A DNA stretch of 37,439 nucleotides from a virus. A program made the translations under genes and the position numbers. The DNA lies in the IMG/VR virus record IMGVR_UViG_3300028392_001365, positions 1 to 37,439 of that record; one strand, given 5' to 3'. Below, in pieces: positions 17,992-25,236 of the stretch; position 1 is the first letter of the stretch, and every line of letters begins with the position of its first letter. The notes below the pieces were generated by a model. That model searched no databases and had not been told where the DNA came from. It was given only the letters and a program-made list of their open reading frames with translations.

Positions 17992-19160
17992 CACAAGAAC
18001 AAGTTACATTAGTTATACCTTCGAGTAATAACTTAAGACATTTAAAGAATGCGTACCATAGTATAAAGACCCACGCTCCTCATTGTAAGATCGTGATGCT
18101 AGACGATGGATCTACAGACGGTACCACAGAATGGTTAGCGGGTCTTAATGACGATAATATCACTGCGATATATAGATCTGATAAAAGGGTCGGTCATACC
18201 ATTCTTTACGATAAAGGAATCCAGTTAGCTGAAACAGAAGTGGTAGGTATTATGCATGCAGATATGATCTTAGGTCCTTATTACTTAGAGAATATGTTAA
18301 AACACTTACAAAGAGAAACTGTAGTGTGCGCAACAAGAGTAGAACCACCATTACACCCAGCTGGAGAAGAGAAGATCATTAGAGATTTTGGTACTGACTT
18401 TGATAATTTAAAATTAGATGCATTCGAAGCATACGTTTTAGAAGCTCAACACGAGTATAAAGACTTAACAACAGATGGTATGTTTGCACCGTGGATCATA
18501 TATAAAGAAGACTTCGTTGCAATGGGTGGACACGATGCATTGTTTGCACCATTTCCTTACGAAGACTCAGATATATTCCAAAGATGGATACTACACGGGT
18601 ACCAGCTAATCCAATCAAGAGATGCGTTTGTATACCACTTAACTTGTAGAGGACACAGGTGGACAGAAGAGATTGGCAAGGACGATGACTACTTTAAGAA
18701 TGCATCAGCGAAAGCCGCAAGAAACTACCTTAGAAAATGGGGTAGTTGGATTGAGAACGACGAGTATCAGAGACCTATATTAAAACCGAGGTACGATATA
18801 GGAATAGTTGTAGAGAATTGTGATGCTAATCTATTACTCTCGTTAGAGCCCTGGTTCAATAACATATATGTAGATCAGGCTTTAATTGCTGACTATATAG
18901 AATATGAGCAGCCTAAGACAGACCTACGCCTTGAAGCTAGGGTGCGTCCAATAGAAGAACCAAAGCAAAACGATATCATGATATACTTCGATGCTAATAC
19001 TAAGGTTGATCTAAACATTATTCCAAATATACAGGTTATCATTAGAGAATCGGTAGATGCACCAGGAACCTACGAGTACGAGGGATTTAAGATCGACGTA
19101 GCTGCATTAATTGGTCATGAAGACAAAATGATGGGAACATTCATCAAGAACGTATTCTAA
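17985..19160 (+). CDS. Glycosyltransferase family 2, second of a tandem pair
   Basis: The 391-residue protein is a paralogue of its upstream neighbour, sharing the N-terminal SNNLRHLKNA pattern and MHADMILGP (His91, Asp93). ATRVEPPLHPAGEEKI and VYHLTCRGHRW are also shared. The more usual LDDGSTDGTTEWL is present here, while the first copy has YVDQDTDGTVEWL. The C-terminal 130 residues are diverged. It is the last gene of the glycan island and is followed by a 21-base gap with a TATTTATA motif. Confidence 0.88.
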   Translation: MLTQEQVTLVIPSSNNLRHLKNAYHSIKTHAPHCKIVMLDDGSTDGTTEWLAGLNDDNITAIYRSDKRVGHTILYDKGIQLAETEVVGIMHADMILGPYYLENMLKHLQRETVVCATRVEPPLHPAGEEKIIRDFGTDFDNLKLDAFEAYVLEAQHEYKDLTTDGMFAPWIIYKEDFVAMGGHDALFAPFPYEDSDIFQRWILHGYQLIQSRDAFVYHLTCRGHRWTEEIGKDDDYFKNASAKAARNYLRKWGSWIENDEYQRPILKPRYDIGIVVENCDANLLLSLEPWFNNIYVDQALIADYIEYEQPKTDLRLEARVRPIEEPKQNDIMIYFDANTKVDLNIIPNIQVIIRESVDAPGTYEYEGFKIDVAALIGHEDKMMGTFIKNVF

Positions 19161-19161
19161 A

Positions 19162-19169
19162 TATTTATA
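19162..19169 (+). promoter_or_regulatory. TATTTATA motif after the glycan island
   Basis: TATTTATA lies in the only gap in this stretch, 12 bases before the ATG at 19182. It is an exact copy of the octamer upstream of the RHH gene at 1831. Its position at the end of the island suggests a new transcription unit starts here, but no partner element is obvious. Confidence 0.35.
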
Positions 19170-19181
19170 AGATAAAAGACG

Positions 19182-19511
19182 ATGGCCCTTTCACAACAAC
19201 CTAGATACCCTGTAACTTTGACAATAGATGGCAAAAAGATGCCATTTCAAATACAGTTCGATGTAAATGATAACACCACAAAGATGGGTATCAAGATGCA
19301 ATTCGTATTAAGTCAAGAGATTCAAGATCCAAGAGCCAAGCAGGAATTGGCAAATAAGATATCTGTTGCATTACAAAAAAGAATGGGAGATGCGGGTATT
19401 ACCATTGCTTACGACGATAGAAACGCATATCAAAATGTTATAGGATTCACCATACCATTGACATCGATCTCCGACATGCTAATGAAGACATTCAAAGGCG
19501 GAGGAGAATAA
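19182..19511 (+). CDS. Uncharacterised phage protein (109 aa)
   Basis: The protein has an N-terminal beta-rich half (YPVTLTIDGKKMPFQIQFDV, KMGIKMQFVLS) and a helical middle (PRAKQELANKISVALQKRMG). A further strand follows (ITIAYDDRN) before a short C-terminal helix. I do not recognise it. The alternating pattern would fit a small oligomeric or virion-associated protein, but that is a guess. It is the first gene of a four-gene block after the glycan island and is preceded by a TATTTATA motif. Confidence 0.82.
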   Translation: MALSQQPRYPVTLTIDGKKMPFQIQFDVNDNTTKMGIKMQFVLSQEIQDPRAKQELANKISVALQKRMGDAGITIAYDDRNAYQNVIGFTIPLTSISDMLMKTFKGGGE

Positions 19512-19527
19512 CACATTACAGAAAGTT

Positions 19528-19878
19528 ATGAAAAAATACAGACCGGCTAGAGCCATATTTGAAAACGTGAGTGCTTTGTCGGCGCAAGATATAGAAGCTT
19601 CCAATATACTAAAAGGTCTTCTTAAGGTCGAAGTACCAAAGGCGATAGAGTACGCCATACAAAATAAGAAGACCTTTGCTTCTATTTTTGAGATAAATGA
19701 TTCAAATTCATACATAGAACTGCATAAGAACCAATGGATATTCGCGCTTGAAACGTGTATATTATTTTACGTCGAAGAAGAGGATTATGAGGCGTGTAAC
19801 AAAATGACAAAACTTATAGAATCGATTAGATCTAAAAAGGTTAATAAGATTGTTACTCACACAGATAAAACAAATTAA
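19528..19878 (+). CDS. Uncharacterised helical phage protein (116 aa)
   Basis: The start is preceded by AGAAAGTTATG, the leader type common in this genome. The protein is helical, with a basic N terminus (MKKYRPARAIFENVSAL), an IEYAIQNKKTFASIFEI segment and an acidic aromatic stretch (LFYVEEEDYEACNKM). No motif points to a function. It lies 16 bases after the previous gene, and the next gene begins one base after its stop. Confidence 0.8.
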   Translation: MKKYRPARAIFENVSALSAQDIEASNILKGLLKVEVPKAIEYAIQNKKTFASIFEINDSNSYIELHKNQWIFALETCILFYVEEEDYEACNKMTKLIESIRSKKVNKIVTHTDKTN

Positions 19879-19879
19879 C

Positions 19880-20287
19880 ATGACAGAAAATTTTAAAGAG
19901 GTGCAGACTGCTGTGGATAACATGCTGAATGTTAAGTCTTATGTAAGAAGAAAAAAGAAGACACAATCTGATAAGAAGAAAGAGATGTTCGTACAAATGA
20001 TAAACAGTTTGGACGAGATATTCGTGAGACAAGGCTTGATGTACGCAGATATGGATATGGATATGTTTAAGTACGACGAAAAGTTTTTAGCAGTTATAGA
20101 CATCATGATCTATTTCCACTTTGGCGAAGCTTGTTCAGACGTAATAGCATTTTATCTTTACGACAGAAGAAATCCAGATGGTACGCTGAATCCCATATTA
20201 GACGATAAAGATACAGAAATAATACTAGAAAATCCTTACGATCTATGGAATTTATTAGTAATGGTAAATCCAAAAATCCAGGATTAG
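19880..20287 (+). CDS. Uncharacterised phage protein (135 aa)
   Basis: I use the ATG at 19880 (MTENFKEV), one base after the previous stop. An in-frame ATG at 19850 would overlap that gene by 29 bases. The product has a lysine-rich stretch (VRRKKKTQSDKKKEM, about residues 22-36), a methionine/aspartate cluster (MYADMDMDMF) and a C terminus rich in Asp and Pro. It is mainly helical. I recognise no family. Its 3' end overlaps the next gene by 43 bases in another frame, the longest overlap in the window. Confidence 0.78.
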   Translation: MTENFKEVQTAVDNMLNVKSYVRRKKKTQSDKKKEMFVQMINSLDEIFVRQGLMYADMDMDMFKYDEKFLAVIDIMIYFHFGEACSDVIAFYLYDRRNPDGTLNPILDDKDTEIILENPYDLWNLLVMVNPKIQD

Positions 20288-20967
20288 TGGAAGAGAATAA
20301 AGACAAACCTCAATTTATATATCAAGGTCTTCAGATCACAGAAGATCAGATATGGGAGGCAATAAATAATACGCGTAGCAATCACGAAGCTGCGAGATGG
20401 ATGAAGATCACGTACATTACGTACAAGAAATATGCAAAGAAATATATAGATAGAGATACAGGTAAAACCTTGTTTGATTTTCACATGAATCAATCTGCTA
20501 AAGGCATACCTAAGAATTTTCAAGGTAGCAATTTTAAGAAGGACTTGGAAGAGATGCTTACAGAAAAGCAAGTATCGAATCCACAAAGAATAGCGAAGCT
20601 TAAAGATCTGCTAATGAAAGACGGTAGATTAGGTTATTGTTGTGCTGAGTGTGGATTCAAAGAGAAACGCATATTAGATATGAAGGTACCGTTATTGATT
20701 AACTTCTGCAACGGTAACAAATCCGATTGGAGATTAGAGAACTTAAGATGGTTGTGTTATAACTGTAGCTTCTTATTTGCAGTGGATCCATTCAGCGATC
20801 GCATAACAAGAAACATAGAGTCTAAGTACATACATGATGAAGAGGTATTAGACGAGAACAATAACAAGTTCTATAATTTAGATCCATTCTATTTAGAACA
20901 CTTAGAACGTATAGGCTACGACGATAAAGGTAACCTAAATGTAGACGATATCATAGACTACAAGTAA
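20245..20967 (+). CDS. HTH plus degenerate HNH-like zinc protein
   Basis: This 240-residue protein has a possible helix-turn-helix (NHEAARWMKITYITYKKYAK, about 46-65). An HNH-like zinc module follows, with Cys133 and Cys136, then NGNKSDWRLENLRWLC and Cys171/Cys174. In active HNH enzymes the block before GN is HH-x-D/N. Here it reads NFCNGN, so the catalytic histidines are absent. It may be a zinc-stabilised DNA-binding protein or an inactive homing-endonuclease relative. No other start is likely: the next in-frame Met would remove the putative HTH. It ends just before the repeat-rich noncoding region. Confidence 0.78.
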   Translation: MEFISNGKSKNPGLVEENKDKPQFIYQGLQITEDQIWEAINNTRSNHEAARWMKITYITYKKYAKKYIDRDTGKTLFDFHMNQSAKGIPKNFQGSNFKKDLEEMLTEKQVSNPQRIAKLKDLLMKDGRLGYCCAECGFKEKRILDMKVPLLINFCNGNKSDWRLENLRWLCYNCSFLFAVDPFSDRITRNIESKYIHDEEVLDENNNKFYNLDPFYLEHLERIGYDDKGNLNVDDIIDYK

Positions 20968-20971
20968 CCGT

Positions 20972-20990
20972 TTCCAACGCGTTACATATC
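20972..20990 (-). repeat. AACnnrTTGG repeat, copy A
   Basis: On the minus strand this copy reads GATATGTAACGCGTTGGAA. It shares the core AACGCGTTGG with copy F 7.4 kb away, and the flanking GATAT is also shared. It is the first element of the noncoding region and faces away from copy B. Confidence 0.7.
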
Positions 20991-21000
20991 AATAAAATCA

Positions 21001-21030
21001 TAATGTGCAACTGATTGGTTTTCAACCTAA
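21001..21030 (+). repeat. AACnnrTTGG repeat, copy B
   Basis: The copy contains GTGCAACTGATTGGTTTTCA. The core AACTGATTGGTT is identical to copies D and E. It also forms the left arm of the hairpin closed by the inverted partial copy at 21048-21060. Confidence 0.75.
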
Positions 21031-21066
21031 TACAACTGGTTGGTTATCAATGAGTTGCACTTTTTT
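21005..21066 (+). terminator. Long hairpin followed by T6
   Basis: GTGCAACTGATTG (21005-21017) pairs with CAATGAGTTGCAC (21048-21060) over 13 positions with one mismatch. The loop is 30 bases, and six T residues follow immediately. This resembles a factor-independent terminator with a large loop. Both arms are copies of the repeat family, so the structure could instead be a protein-binding site. If a terminator, it would end transcription from the 19-21 kb genes. Confidence 0.5.
21031..21054 (+). repeat. AACnnrTTGG repeat, copy C
   Basis: The copy contains ACAACTGGTTGGTTATCAAT, a core variant AACTGGTTGG. It lies in the loop between the two hairpin arms in direct orientation to copies B and D, and overlaps the inverted partial copy at 21048-21060. 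Confidence 0.7.
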
Positions 21067-21086
21067 GTGATATTACTTAAAAAATA

Positions 21087-21116
21087 CATGCATAACTGAT
21101 TGGTTCTCTATCAAGA
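21087..21116 (+). repeat. AACnnrTTGG repeat, copy D
   Basis: The copy contains GCATAACTGATTGGTTCTCT. The first 15 bases of this string recur inverted in copy E, and GTTGGTTCTCTAT/GATTGGTTCTCTAT is shared with copy F, including the downstream AAGAA. Confidence 0.75.
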
Positions 21117-21164
21117 AGTTTCAAAAATAGTTCAATAAAACAGCTCTAGATAGCCAGAATTGTG

Positions 21165-21174
21165 TAATTTTACC
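21165..21174 (+). promoter_or_regulatory. Candidate promoter element TAATTTTACC
   Basis: TAATTTTACC lies 21 bases before the ATG at 21196 and recurs upstream of 35787 (35748-35757). A close variant TACTTTTACC stands at 28442-28451 in the other repeat-bearing noncoding region. It resembles the Bacteroidetes -7 box TAnnTTTG without the final G. No convincing -33 element is seen. Confidence 0.35.
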
Positions 21175-21195
21175 TTATATCAAACAATAATAGTT

Positions 21196-21513
21196 ATGAA
21201 AGTTAGAATTTACATTAAAAATGCGCTTACAAAAGAGATCGTTACTGACCACGAGGTTGTAATATTCGAAGATTACGACAACGATCTTATGTGGAAAAAC
21301 ATGCAGTTGAATCATAAAGCGCTTAGCGAGTCTTTTCCAGATTGTCACGTTAACTTTGAATTCTTAGACAATCAAGACTTCATCGCAGGAGTACCTCATA
21401 ATATGGAATTAGATCAAGCAAAAATAGATACGGGCGAAATGTCATGGCAATCTTACATGAAAAAATGGCATAACATGGACGTAGAATATTCAGCATTACC
21501 ATCATTAAACTAA
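21196..21513 (+). CDS. Uncharacterised small phage protein (105 aa)
   Basis: I take the ATG at 21196, preceded by AATAGTTATG, over the in-frame ATG at 21160, which would place the promoter-like TAATTTTACC inside the gene. The protein begins with a strand (MKVRIYIKNAL), then LTKEIVTDHEVVIFEDYDND, and ends helical (MSWQSYMKKWHNMD). It is the first gene after noncoding region 1, so it may be made early. No family recognised. Confidence 0.8.
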   Translation: MKVRIYIKNALTKEIVTDHEVVIFEDYDNDLMWKNMQLNHKALSESFPDCHVNFEFLDNQDFIAGVPHNMELDQAKIDTGEMSWQSYMKKWHNMDVEYSALPSLN

Positions 21514-21520
21514 TATACAC

Positions 21521-21715
21521 ATGAAAAAACTAAACGAATTTCTTTACACAATCATTTGCTTTGCAACTGCAATGATTGGTTACACAATCCATAACAGCAT
21601 ATTTTGGTCTATCATGGACTTTCTATTTGCACCAATCGCATGGATTAAATGGTTGTTTTATCACGAGGTATCTTTATCTATAATCAAAGAAACATTTGCT
21701 TTCTTTTTAAAATAA
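21521..21715 (+). CDS. Small membrane protein (64 aa)
   Basis: The protein has a short charged N terminus (MKKLNEF) and a hydrophobic stretch from about residue 8 to 50 (LYTIICFATAMIGYTIH, IFWSIMDFLFAPIAWIKW). This is long enough for one or two membrane passes. It may be an inner-membrane accessory or lysis-related protein; there is no motif to decide. It lies 7 bases after the preceding gene and 5 bases before a second tiny membrane ORF. Confidence 0.75.
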   Translation: MKKLNEFLYTIICFATAMIGYTIHNSIFWSIMDFLFAPIAWIKWLFYHEVSLSIIKETFAFFLK

Positions 21716-21720
21716 GTTAT

Positions 21721-21822
21721 ATGTTATCAGTAATAATATTCTTAGTAGTTGTGTATATCGGTCACACATTAAACTTAACCGATACAGATATTAAATTCAC
21801 AGACATTAAAACAAAAAAATAA
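21721..21822 (+). CDS. Tiny membrane protein (33 aa)
   Basis: A 33-residue ORF starts 5 bases after the previous stop, behind the A-rich leader AATAAGTTAT. It has one hydrophobic segment (MLSVIIFLVVVYIGHTL) and a polar tail ending DIKTKK. Its stop is followed 3 bases later by the next ATG, so it fills the space between genes exactly. Spacing and composition support a real gene; the function is unknown. Confidence 0.6.
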   Translation: MLSVIIFLVVVYIGHTLNLTDTDIKFTDIKTKK

Positions 21823-21825
21823 GTT

Positions 21826-22992
21826 ATGATAAAGAAAACAAACAAATCGTTGGACGGTACTTCATTTCATGGTGCTACAATTAGTGCTACGTTAGCAGAT
21901 CTACAAATTATCTTAGGTGCGCCAAATCATACGAGCGATCAATACGATAAAGTACAAAACGAGTGGGAAATGGAATTAGAAGACGGTACAGTATTTAGTG
22001 TATACGATTGGAAAGAGTATCGTCGTTATACAGATAAAGAACTAATCGAATGGCATATCGGTGGTATGGACCAAAAAGATACATTCGTAGCTCATGACAC
22101 TTTAGTAGAAGCATTAGATACTATGAACGCTCCACCAAAGTCAAACTTGTTTCAATCAGTTAAGTCGTTTATTAATTCTAAGAACTTAGGCGACACATTC
22201 ACTACTAAAGAATTCCACGCAGCAATGGACGGTATCGAACAACTAACTTGGTGGAAAAAATACAACAAGCAATTGTTTTATCGTAGCAATACTTACCGTA
22301 CTTACTTAAGACATTTAGGATTTGTACAGAATCCTGAGCGTGGATTGTGGAAAGTAATATGTCACATTCCAGCATGGTTAGATAGCGGTCATGTTAACAG
22401 CGCATTAGGTTATATGTATACAGCTGGAAGAGATAAAAATACAATTAGCTATTCTCATCCACAAGGCGCATGGTCTATTAAGCACTTAGATTATAAAGGT
22501 ATGACGAGAGACGAAATTGTAACTAAGATCAGAGAATACGTTTTATTGTTTGGCGTCTTAAATACTCCTAAAGTAGAAGCTACTAAAGTAGAAGAGACAG
22601 ACGCTTTAGCTGAATACAAAACTGCTACAGCAAAATTAGCTAAAGATTTGGCTAGTGAAATTATCGGTGATGGCAAATCTCCTAATGTGTGGTTCGTTAC
22701 TCAGTCTGCTTACTATATGAAGTACAAAGACGGATACGGAGAATCATTCATATTAGACGGATACGATGCTCCAGAAGAATATAACAAAATGTATGGTCCT
22801 TTCTTTACTTACTCAGATGCGTGTGCTAAGTACGACGAAATAGAATTAGATCATTACGATGGAGTTGGTACAGTAACTATAGAAGATCGTAAGATAGGTG
22901 TTGTTAAAGAGAAGTTCTTAGAAGAGAGAATAACTGTAGACTATTCTTACAACGAAGTTGACGATTCTAAATTTTATAACAAATCTAAATAA
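21826..22992 (+). CDS. Multi-domain uncharacterised phage protein (388 aa)
   Basis: The largest gene of this module appears modular. Residues 1-85 (ATLADLQIILGAPNHTSDQY, WEMELEDGTVFSVYDWKEY) form a beta-rich domain also seen alone in small phage proteins. Residues 110-195 (FTTKEFHAAMDGI, NTYRTYLRHLGFV) look like a winged-helix domain. A charged linker at about 245-265 leads to a C-terminal alpha/beta part. The start is preceded by AATAAGTTATG. I recognise no enzyme motif; DNA binding by the middle domain is an inference. Confidence 0.8.
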   Translation: MIKKTNKSLDGTSFHGATISATLADLQIILGAPNHTSDQYDKVQNEWEMELEDGTVFSVYDWKEYRRYTDKELIEWHIGGMDQKDTFVAHDTLVEALDTMNAPPKSNLFQSVKSFINSKNLGDTFTTKEFHAAMDGIEQLTWWKKYNKQLFYRSNTYRTYLRHLGFVQNPERGLWKVICHIPAWLDSGHVNSALGYMYTAGRDKNTISYSHPQGAWSIKHLDYKGMTRDEIVTKIREYVLLFGVLNTPKVEATKVEETDALAEYKTATAKLAKDLASEIIGDGKSPNVWFVTQSAYYMKYKDGYGESFILDGYDAPEEYNKMYGPFFTYSDACAKYDEIELDHYDGVGTVTIEDRKIGVVKEKFLEERITVDYSYNEVDDSKFYNKSK

Positions 22993-22998
22993 TAAATT

Positions 22999-23199
22999 AT
23001 GTTACACGAATACACTAAAGCTGAATTAAACAGTATGGAAACAATCGAGCAAGCATGGGACGGTGATGAGTTAAAGATCAAAACCGACACTCATAGAATT
23101 TGGTTAGTACTACGAGAGAACAGACCATACAATGGAGATTACGTAGTAGAAACAAATGTCGATGGTAGATGGGAACAAGCATCTTATTACTTTAATTAA
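22999..23199 (+). CDS. Small acidic phage protein (66 aa)
   Basis: The protein is short and aromatic (IEQAWDGDELKIKTD, HRIWLVLRENRPYNGDYVVE), predicted mostly beta, without cysteines or membrane segments. The R-IWL pattern is common in small conserved phage proteins of unknown role. It starts 6 bases after the preceding stop with leader AATAAATTATG. Confidence 0.75.
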   Translation: MLHEYTKAELNSMETIEQAWDGDELKIKTDTHRIWLVLRENRPYNGDYVVETNVDGRWEQASYYFN

Positions 23200-23213
23200 T
23201 AAAAATATAAAAC

Positions 23214-23489
23214 ATGACTCAGTCACAATTAGATAAATTAACGGTATTAGAATTATCAAAGTTAAATAGAATGGTAGTAGACACTATTAGATCAAAGAAA
23301 AAAGCCGATTCAAAAGAGAAGCGTAAAGCTTTCAAAATTGGAGATAAGGTCGTAGTAGAACACAAGAAGACAAGCGGTAAAGTATTCATCATAAAAGATA
23401 TCAGATTGACTAAAGCTACTGTACACGAGGTAGACGGATTTGGTAGATACGATGTACCTTTGACAATGATAGGACCATACTGCTATTAA
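23214..23489 (+). CDS. Small phage protein with SH3/KOW-like end
   Basis: The 91-residue protein has a helical N terminus (SQLDKLTVLELSKLNRMVVD), a basic linker (RSKKKADSKEKRKAF) and a beta-rich C-terminal half (KIGDKVVVEHKKTSGKVFII). The C-terminal half resembles small SH3-like or KOW folds that bind nucleic acid or protein. The fold reading is tentative. It stands alone between two short gaps. Confidence 0.75.
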   Translation: MTQSQLDKLTVLELSKLNRMVVDTIRSKKKADSKEKRKAFKIGDKVVVEHKKTSGKVFIIKDIRLTKATVHEVDGFGRYDVPLTMIGPYCY

Positions 23490-23507
23490 TAATTTAAAAA
23501 CATAACT

Positions 23508-23774
23508 ATGTACATAGACAACTTAACAGGAATTGAATTCACTTTCTACACAGAAAGCCAATACGAAAATGCCCGCTTTGGTGGTTACATTGAGAATTAC
23601 AAGATCGCTAGAGTAGAAGTAACTTACGACGATGGATCTAGAATAGATGCGCCGTACCACTCATTCGAAGAATTCGAGAACTGCGTAAAGAGAATGATGA
23701 ATGCTAAGAACGTTATTAGTGTATCTCCCTATCAAGCTGATCACTATTATGATATACAAGAATATGCAGAATAA
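23508..23774 (+). CDS. Uncharacterised small phage protein (88 aa)
   Basis: The product is beta-rich and aromatic (YIDNLTGIEFTFYTESQYENA, VEVTYDDGSRID), followed by an amphipathic helix (SFEEFENCVKRMMNA). No motif is recognised. It lies between the SH3-like gene and the secreted-protein gene in a run of + strand genes with A-rich leaders. Confidence 0.75.
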   Translation: MYIDNLTGIEFTFYTESQYENARFGGYIENYKIARVEVTYDDGSRIDAPYHSFEEFENCVKRMMNAKNVISVSPYQADHYYDIQEYAE

Positions 23775-23799
23775 TTTAAAAACAATATAAATAAAGATT

Positions 23800-24426
23800 A
23801 TGAAAAAGTTATTATTATTATCAATGATATTACCGTCGTTCGTTTCTTACGCACAGGAATATAGATTGAAAAAAATTAAAACTATCACTTATATTAAAGA
23901 ATATAACTACGATGTGCCAAAATATGAACATTGGAATAGCTATAGTTTAGGAGTTTCTCCATACGGTAACGTTTATTATGAAAGGAGACGAGACCCAAAA
24001 CAAGACGGATTTGGACTTGATATATATAGAGATAAAATAATTTATCCAGAAGATTTTGACAGTGGTAAAAATTATAGTGAAACGGATAAATTTATATTAA
24101 GTTCAAATAAAAGATTTGGTATGGGTATATATTATATAACGCCTTTAAAATATGGGTTTGATTTATCTATCGGTTGTGGTTGGTTACATTACTATTTACC
24201 ATCATCTCTACTAGAATTAACTCATAATATAGATGTGAAGTCAAATTCTTCTTTGTATTATATTTTTGGGTTTACAAAAGAAGTTCGTATTACAGAAAGA
24301 TTCCATTTAGAAATGAAAGGTATATTTAGAAACGTATCAAAATATTCAGTAATACACTACGATAATAGAGTTACCAATTTTGAACCTTCATTAGGTATTA
24401 GATACGATATAAACTTTAAAAATTAA
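23800..24426 (+). CDS. Secreted beta-rich protein, possible outer-membrane barrel
   Basis: The 208-residue protein opens with a Sec signal peptide, MKKLLLLSMILPSFVSYA followed by QE, a cleavage site of the type common in Bacteroidetes. The mature part has alternating aromatic strands (YSLGVSPYGNVYYERR, RFGMGIYYITPL, SLYYIFGFTKEV) and ends in a strand closing with Phe (GIRYDINFKN), as in small outer-membrane barrels. Its base use is more AT-rich than that of adjacent genes, suggesting recent acquisition from a host. It may alter the host surface, for example to block superinfection, but that is inference. Confidence 0.77.
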   Translation: MKKLLLLSMILPSFVSYAQEYRLKKIKTITYIKEYNYDVPKYEHWNSYSLGVSPYGNVYYERRRDPKQDGFGLDIYRDKIIYPEDFDSGKNYSETDKFILSSNKRFGMGIYYITPLKYGFDLSIGCGWLHYYLPSSLLELTHNIDVKSNSSLYYIFGFTKEVRITERFHLEMKGIFRNVSKYSVIHYDNRVTNFEPSLGIRYDINFKN

Positions 24427-24428
24427 AT

Positions 24429-24626
24429 ATGATACAAGATATAGAAAAAGAAATGCAGTTAATACAAGACAGAGAAAAGACAATGGCCAATCCAGAATTC
24501 CAAGCTTGGATGCGGGATTTGAATGTGTCCGCTTCTTACGAAGACAAATCAAGTAAGATAAATGCGTACGATCTACAGATGCAGTACAGCACTAAAATGT
24601 ATTCTAAATTAAATTTTAACAAATAA
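24429..24626 (+). CDS. Small coiled-coil-like phage protein (65 aa)
   Basis: The protein is charged and helical (MIQDIEKEMQLIQDREKTM, then FQAWMRDLNVSASYEDK). It begins 2 bases after the secreted-protein gene and is followed 3 bases later by the HEYSH gene. No family recognised. It may be coupled to either neighbour by translation. Confidence 0.7.
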   Translation: MIQDIEKEMQLIQDREKTMANPEFQAWMRDLNVSASYEDKSSKINAYDLQMQYSTKMYSKLNFNK

Positions 24627-24629
24627 GAT

Positions 24630-25235
24630 ATGAGATTAAGCAAAAACGATAAGACATTTATTGAGATAGTAAAAAGCGGTTGTAAGAAACACAAGATATC
24701 GTGTAAGCTTAAAGAAGTTAAGTACTTAAAACCAATTCCATCTGTAAGATGCACTGGATATTTTGATGATGAAGGTAAGACTTTACAAGTAGCAATGAAA
24801 CAGAAAGATTCATTCGAAATATTGGTACACGAATACAGTCACCTTACACAATGGGTAAATAAGATACCGGTTTATATGAAAGCAAATAAGTATCTGTTCG
24901 CTGTAGACGCTTGGATATCAGGTGAGAAGTTCTCTAATTCTATGGTAGATGCTGCGATACAAGGCGTAATAGATCTAGAATTAGACAATGAGAAGAGAGC
25001 TGTTAAGTTAATAAGTAAATACAACTTGAGTATTGATAAAGAAAGCTACATAAAGAAAGCGAATGCTTATTTGTATTTTTACCATTGGATGAGGAAGACT
25101 AGAAAGTGGAGCAGTCCTAATAACTTGCCTTATAGGAACAAGACGATTATCGCTGCGATGCCAACCACATTTAGAGGTAAGTATGATAAGTTACCAAAGC
25201 GATTTGAAAAGCTATTTAAACAAGAAAATATATAA
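24630..25235 (+). CDS. Putative HExxH metalloprotein 1
   Basis: This 201-residue protein carries HEYSH at residues 67-71 within the helix FEILVHEYSHLTQWV, the zinc-binding pattern of zincin metallopeptidases. A strand (GKTLQVAMKQ) precedes it, as in minimal peptidase domains such as SprT/IrrE relatives. A third ligand is not certain; Glu residues in the following helices (VIDLELDNEKRA) could serve. It is the first of three HExxH genes within 2.6 kb. Activity is inferred, not shown. Confidence 0.75.
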   Translation: MRLSKNDKTFIEIVKSGCKKHKISCKLKEVKYLKPIPSVRCTGYFDDEGKTLQVAMKQKDSFEILVHEYSHLTQWVNKIPVYMKANKYLFAVDAWISGEKFSNSMVDAAIQGVIDLELDNEKRAVKLISKYNLSIDKESYIKKANAYLYFYHWMRKTRKWSSPNNLPYRNKTIIAAMPTTFRGKYDKLPKRFEKLFKQENI

Positions 25236-25236
25236 T

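Larger units (their letters stand above)
20968..21195. other. Noncoding repeat-bearing region 1
   Basis: No convincing ORF is found on either strand in these 228 bases. The region holds repeat copies A-D, the T6 hairpin and a promoter-like TAATTTTACC near its right end. It separates the post-island genes from the small-gene module and has the same overall plan as the region at 28266-28508. It is a likely regulatory or replication-related segment. Confidence 0.7.

Noticed and set aside
2059-19160. A host chromosomal O-antigen locus
   Set aside because: Gene packing, flanking small phage-type proteins and zinc ribbons at both ends favour a phage genome, though a prophage context cannot be excluded.
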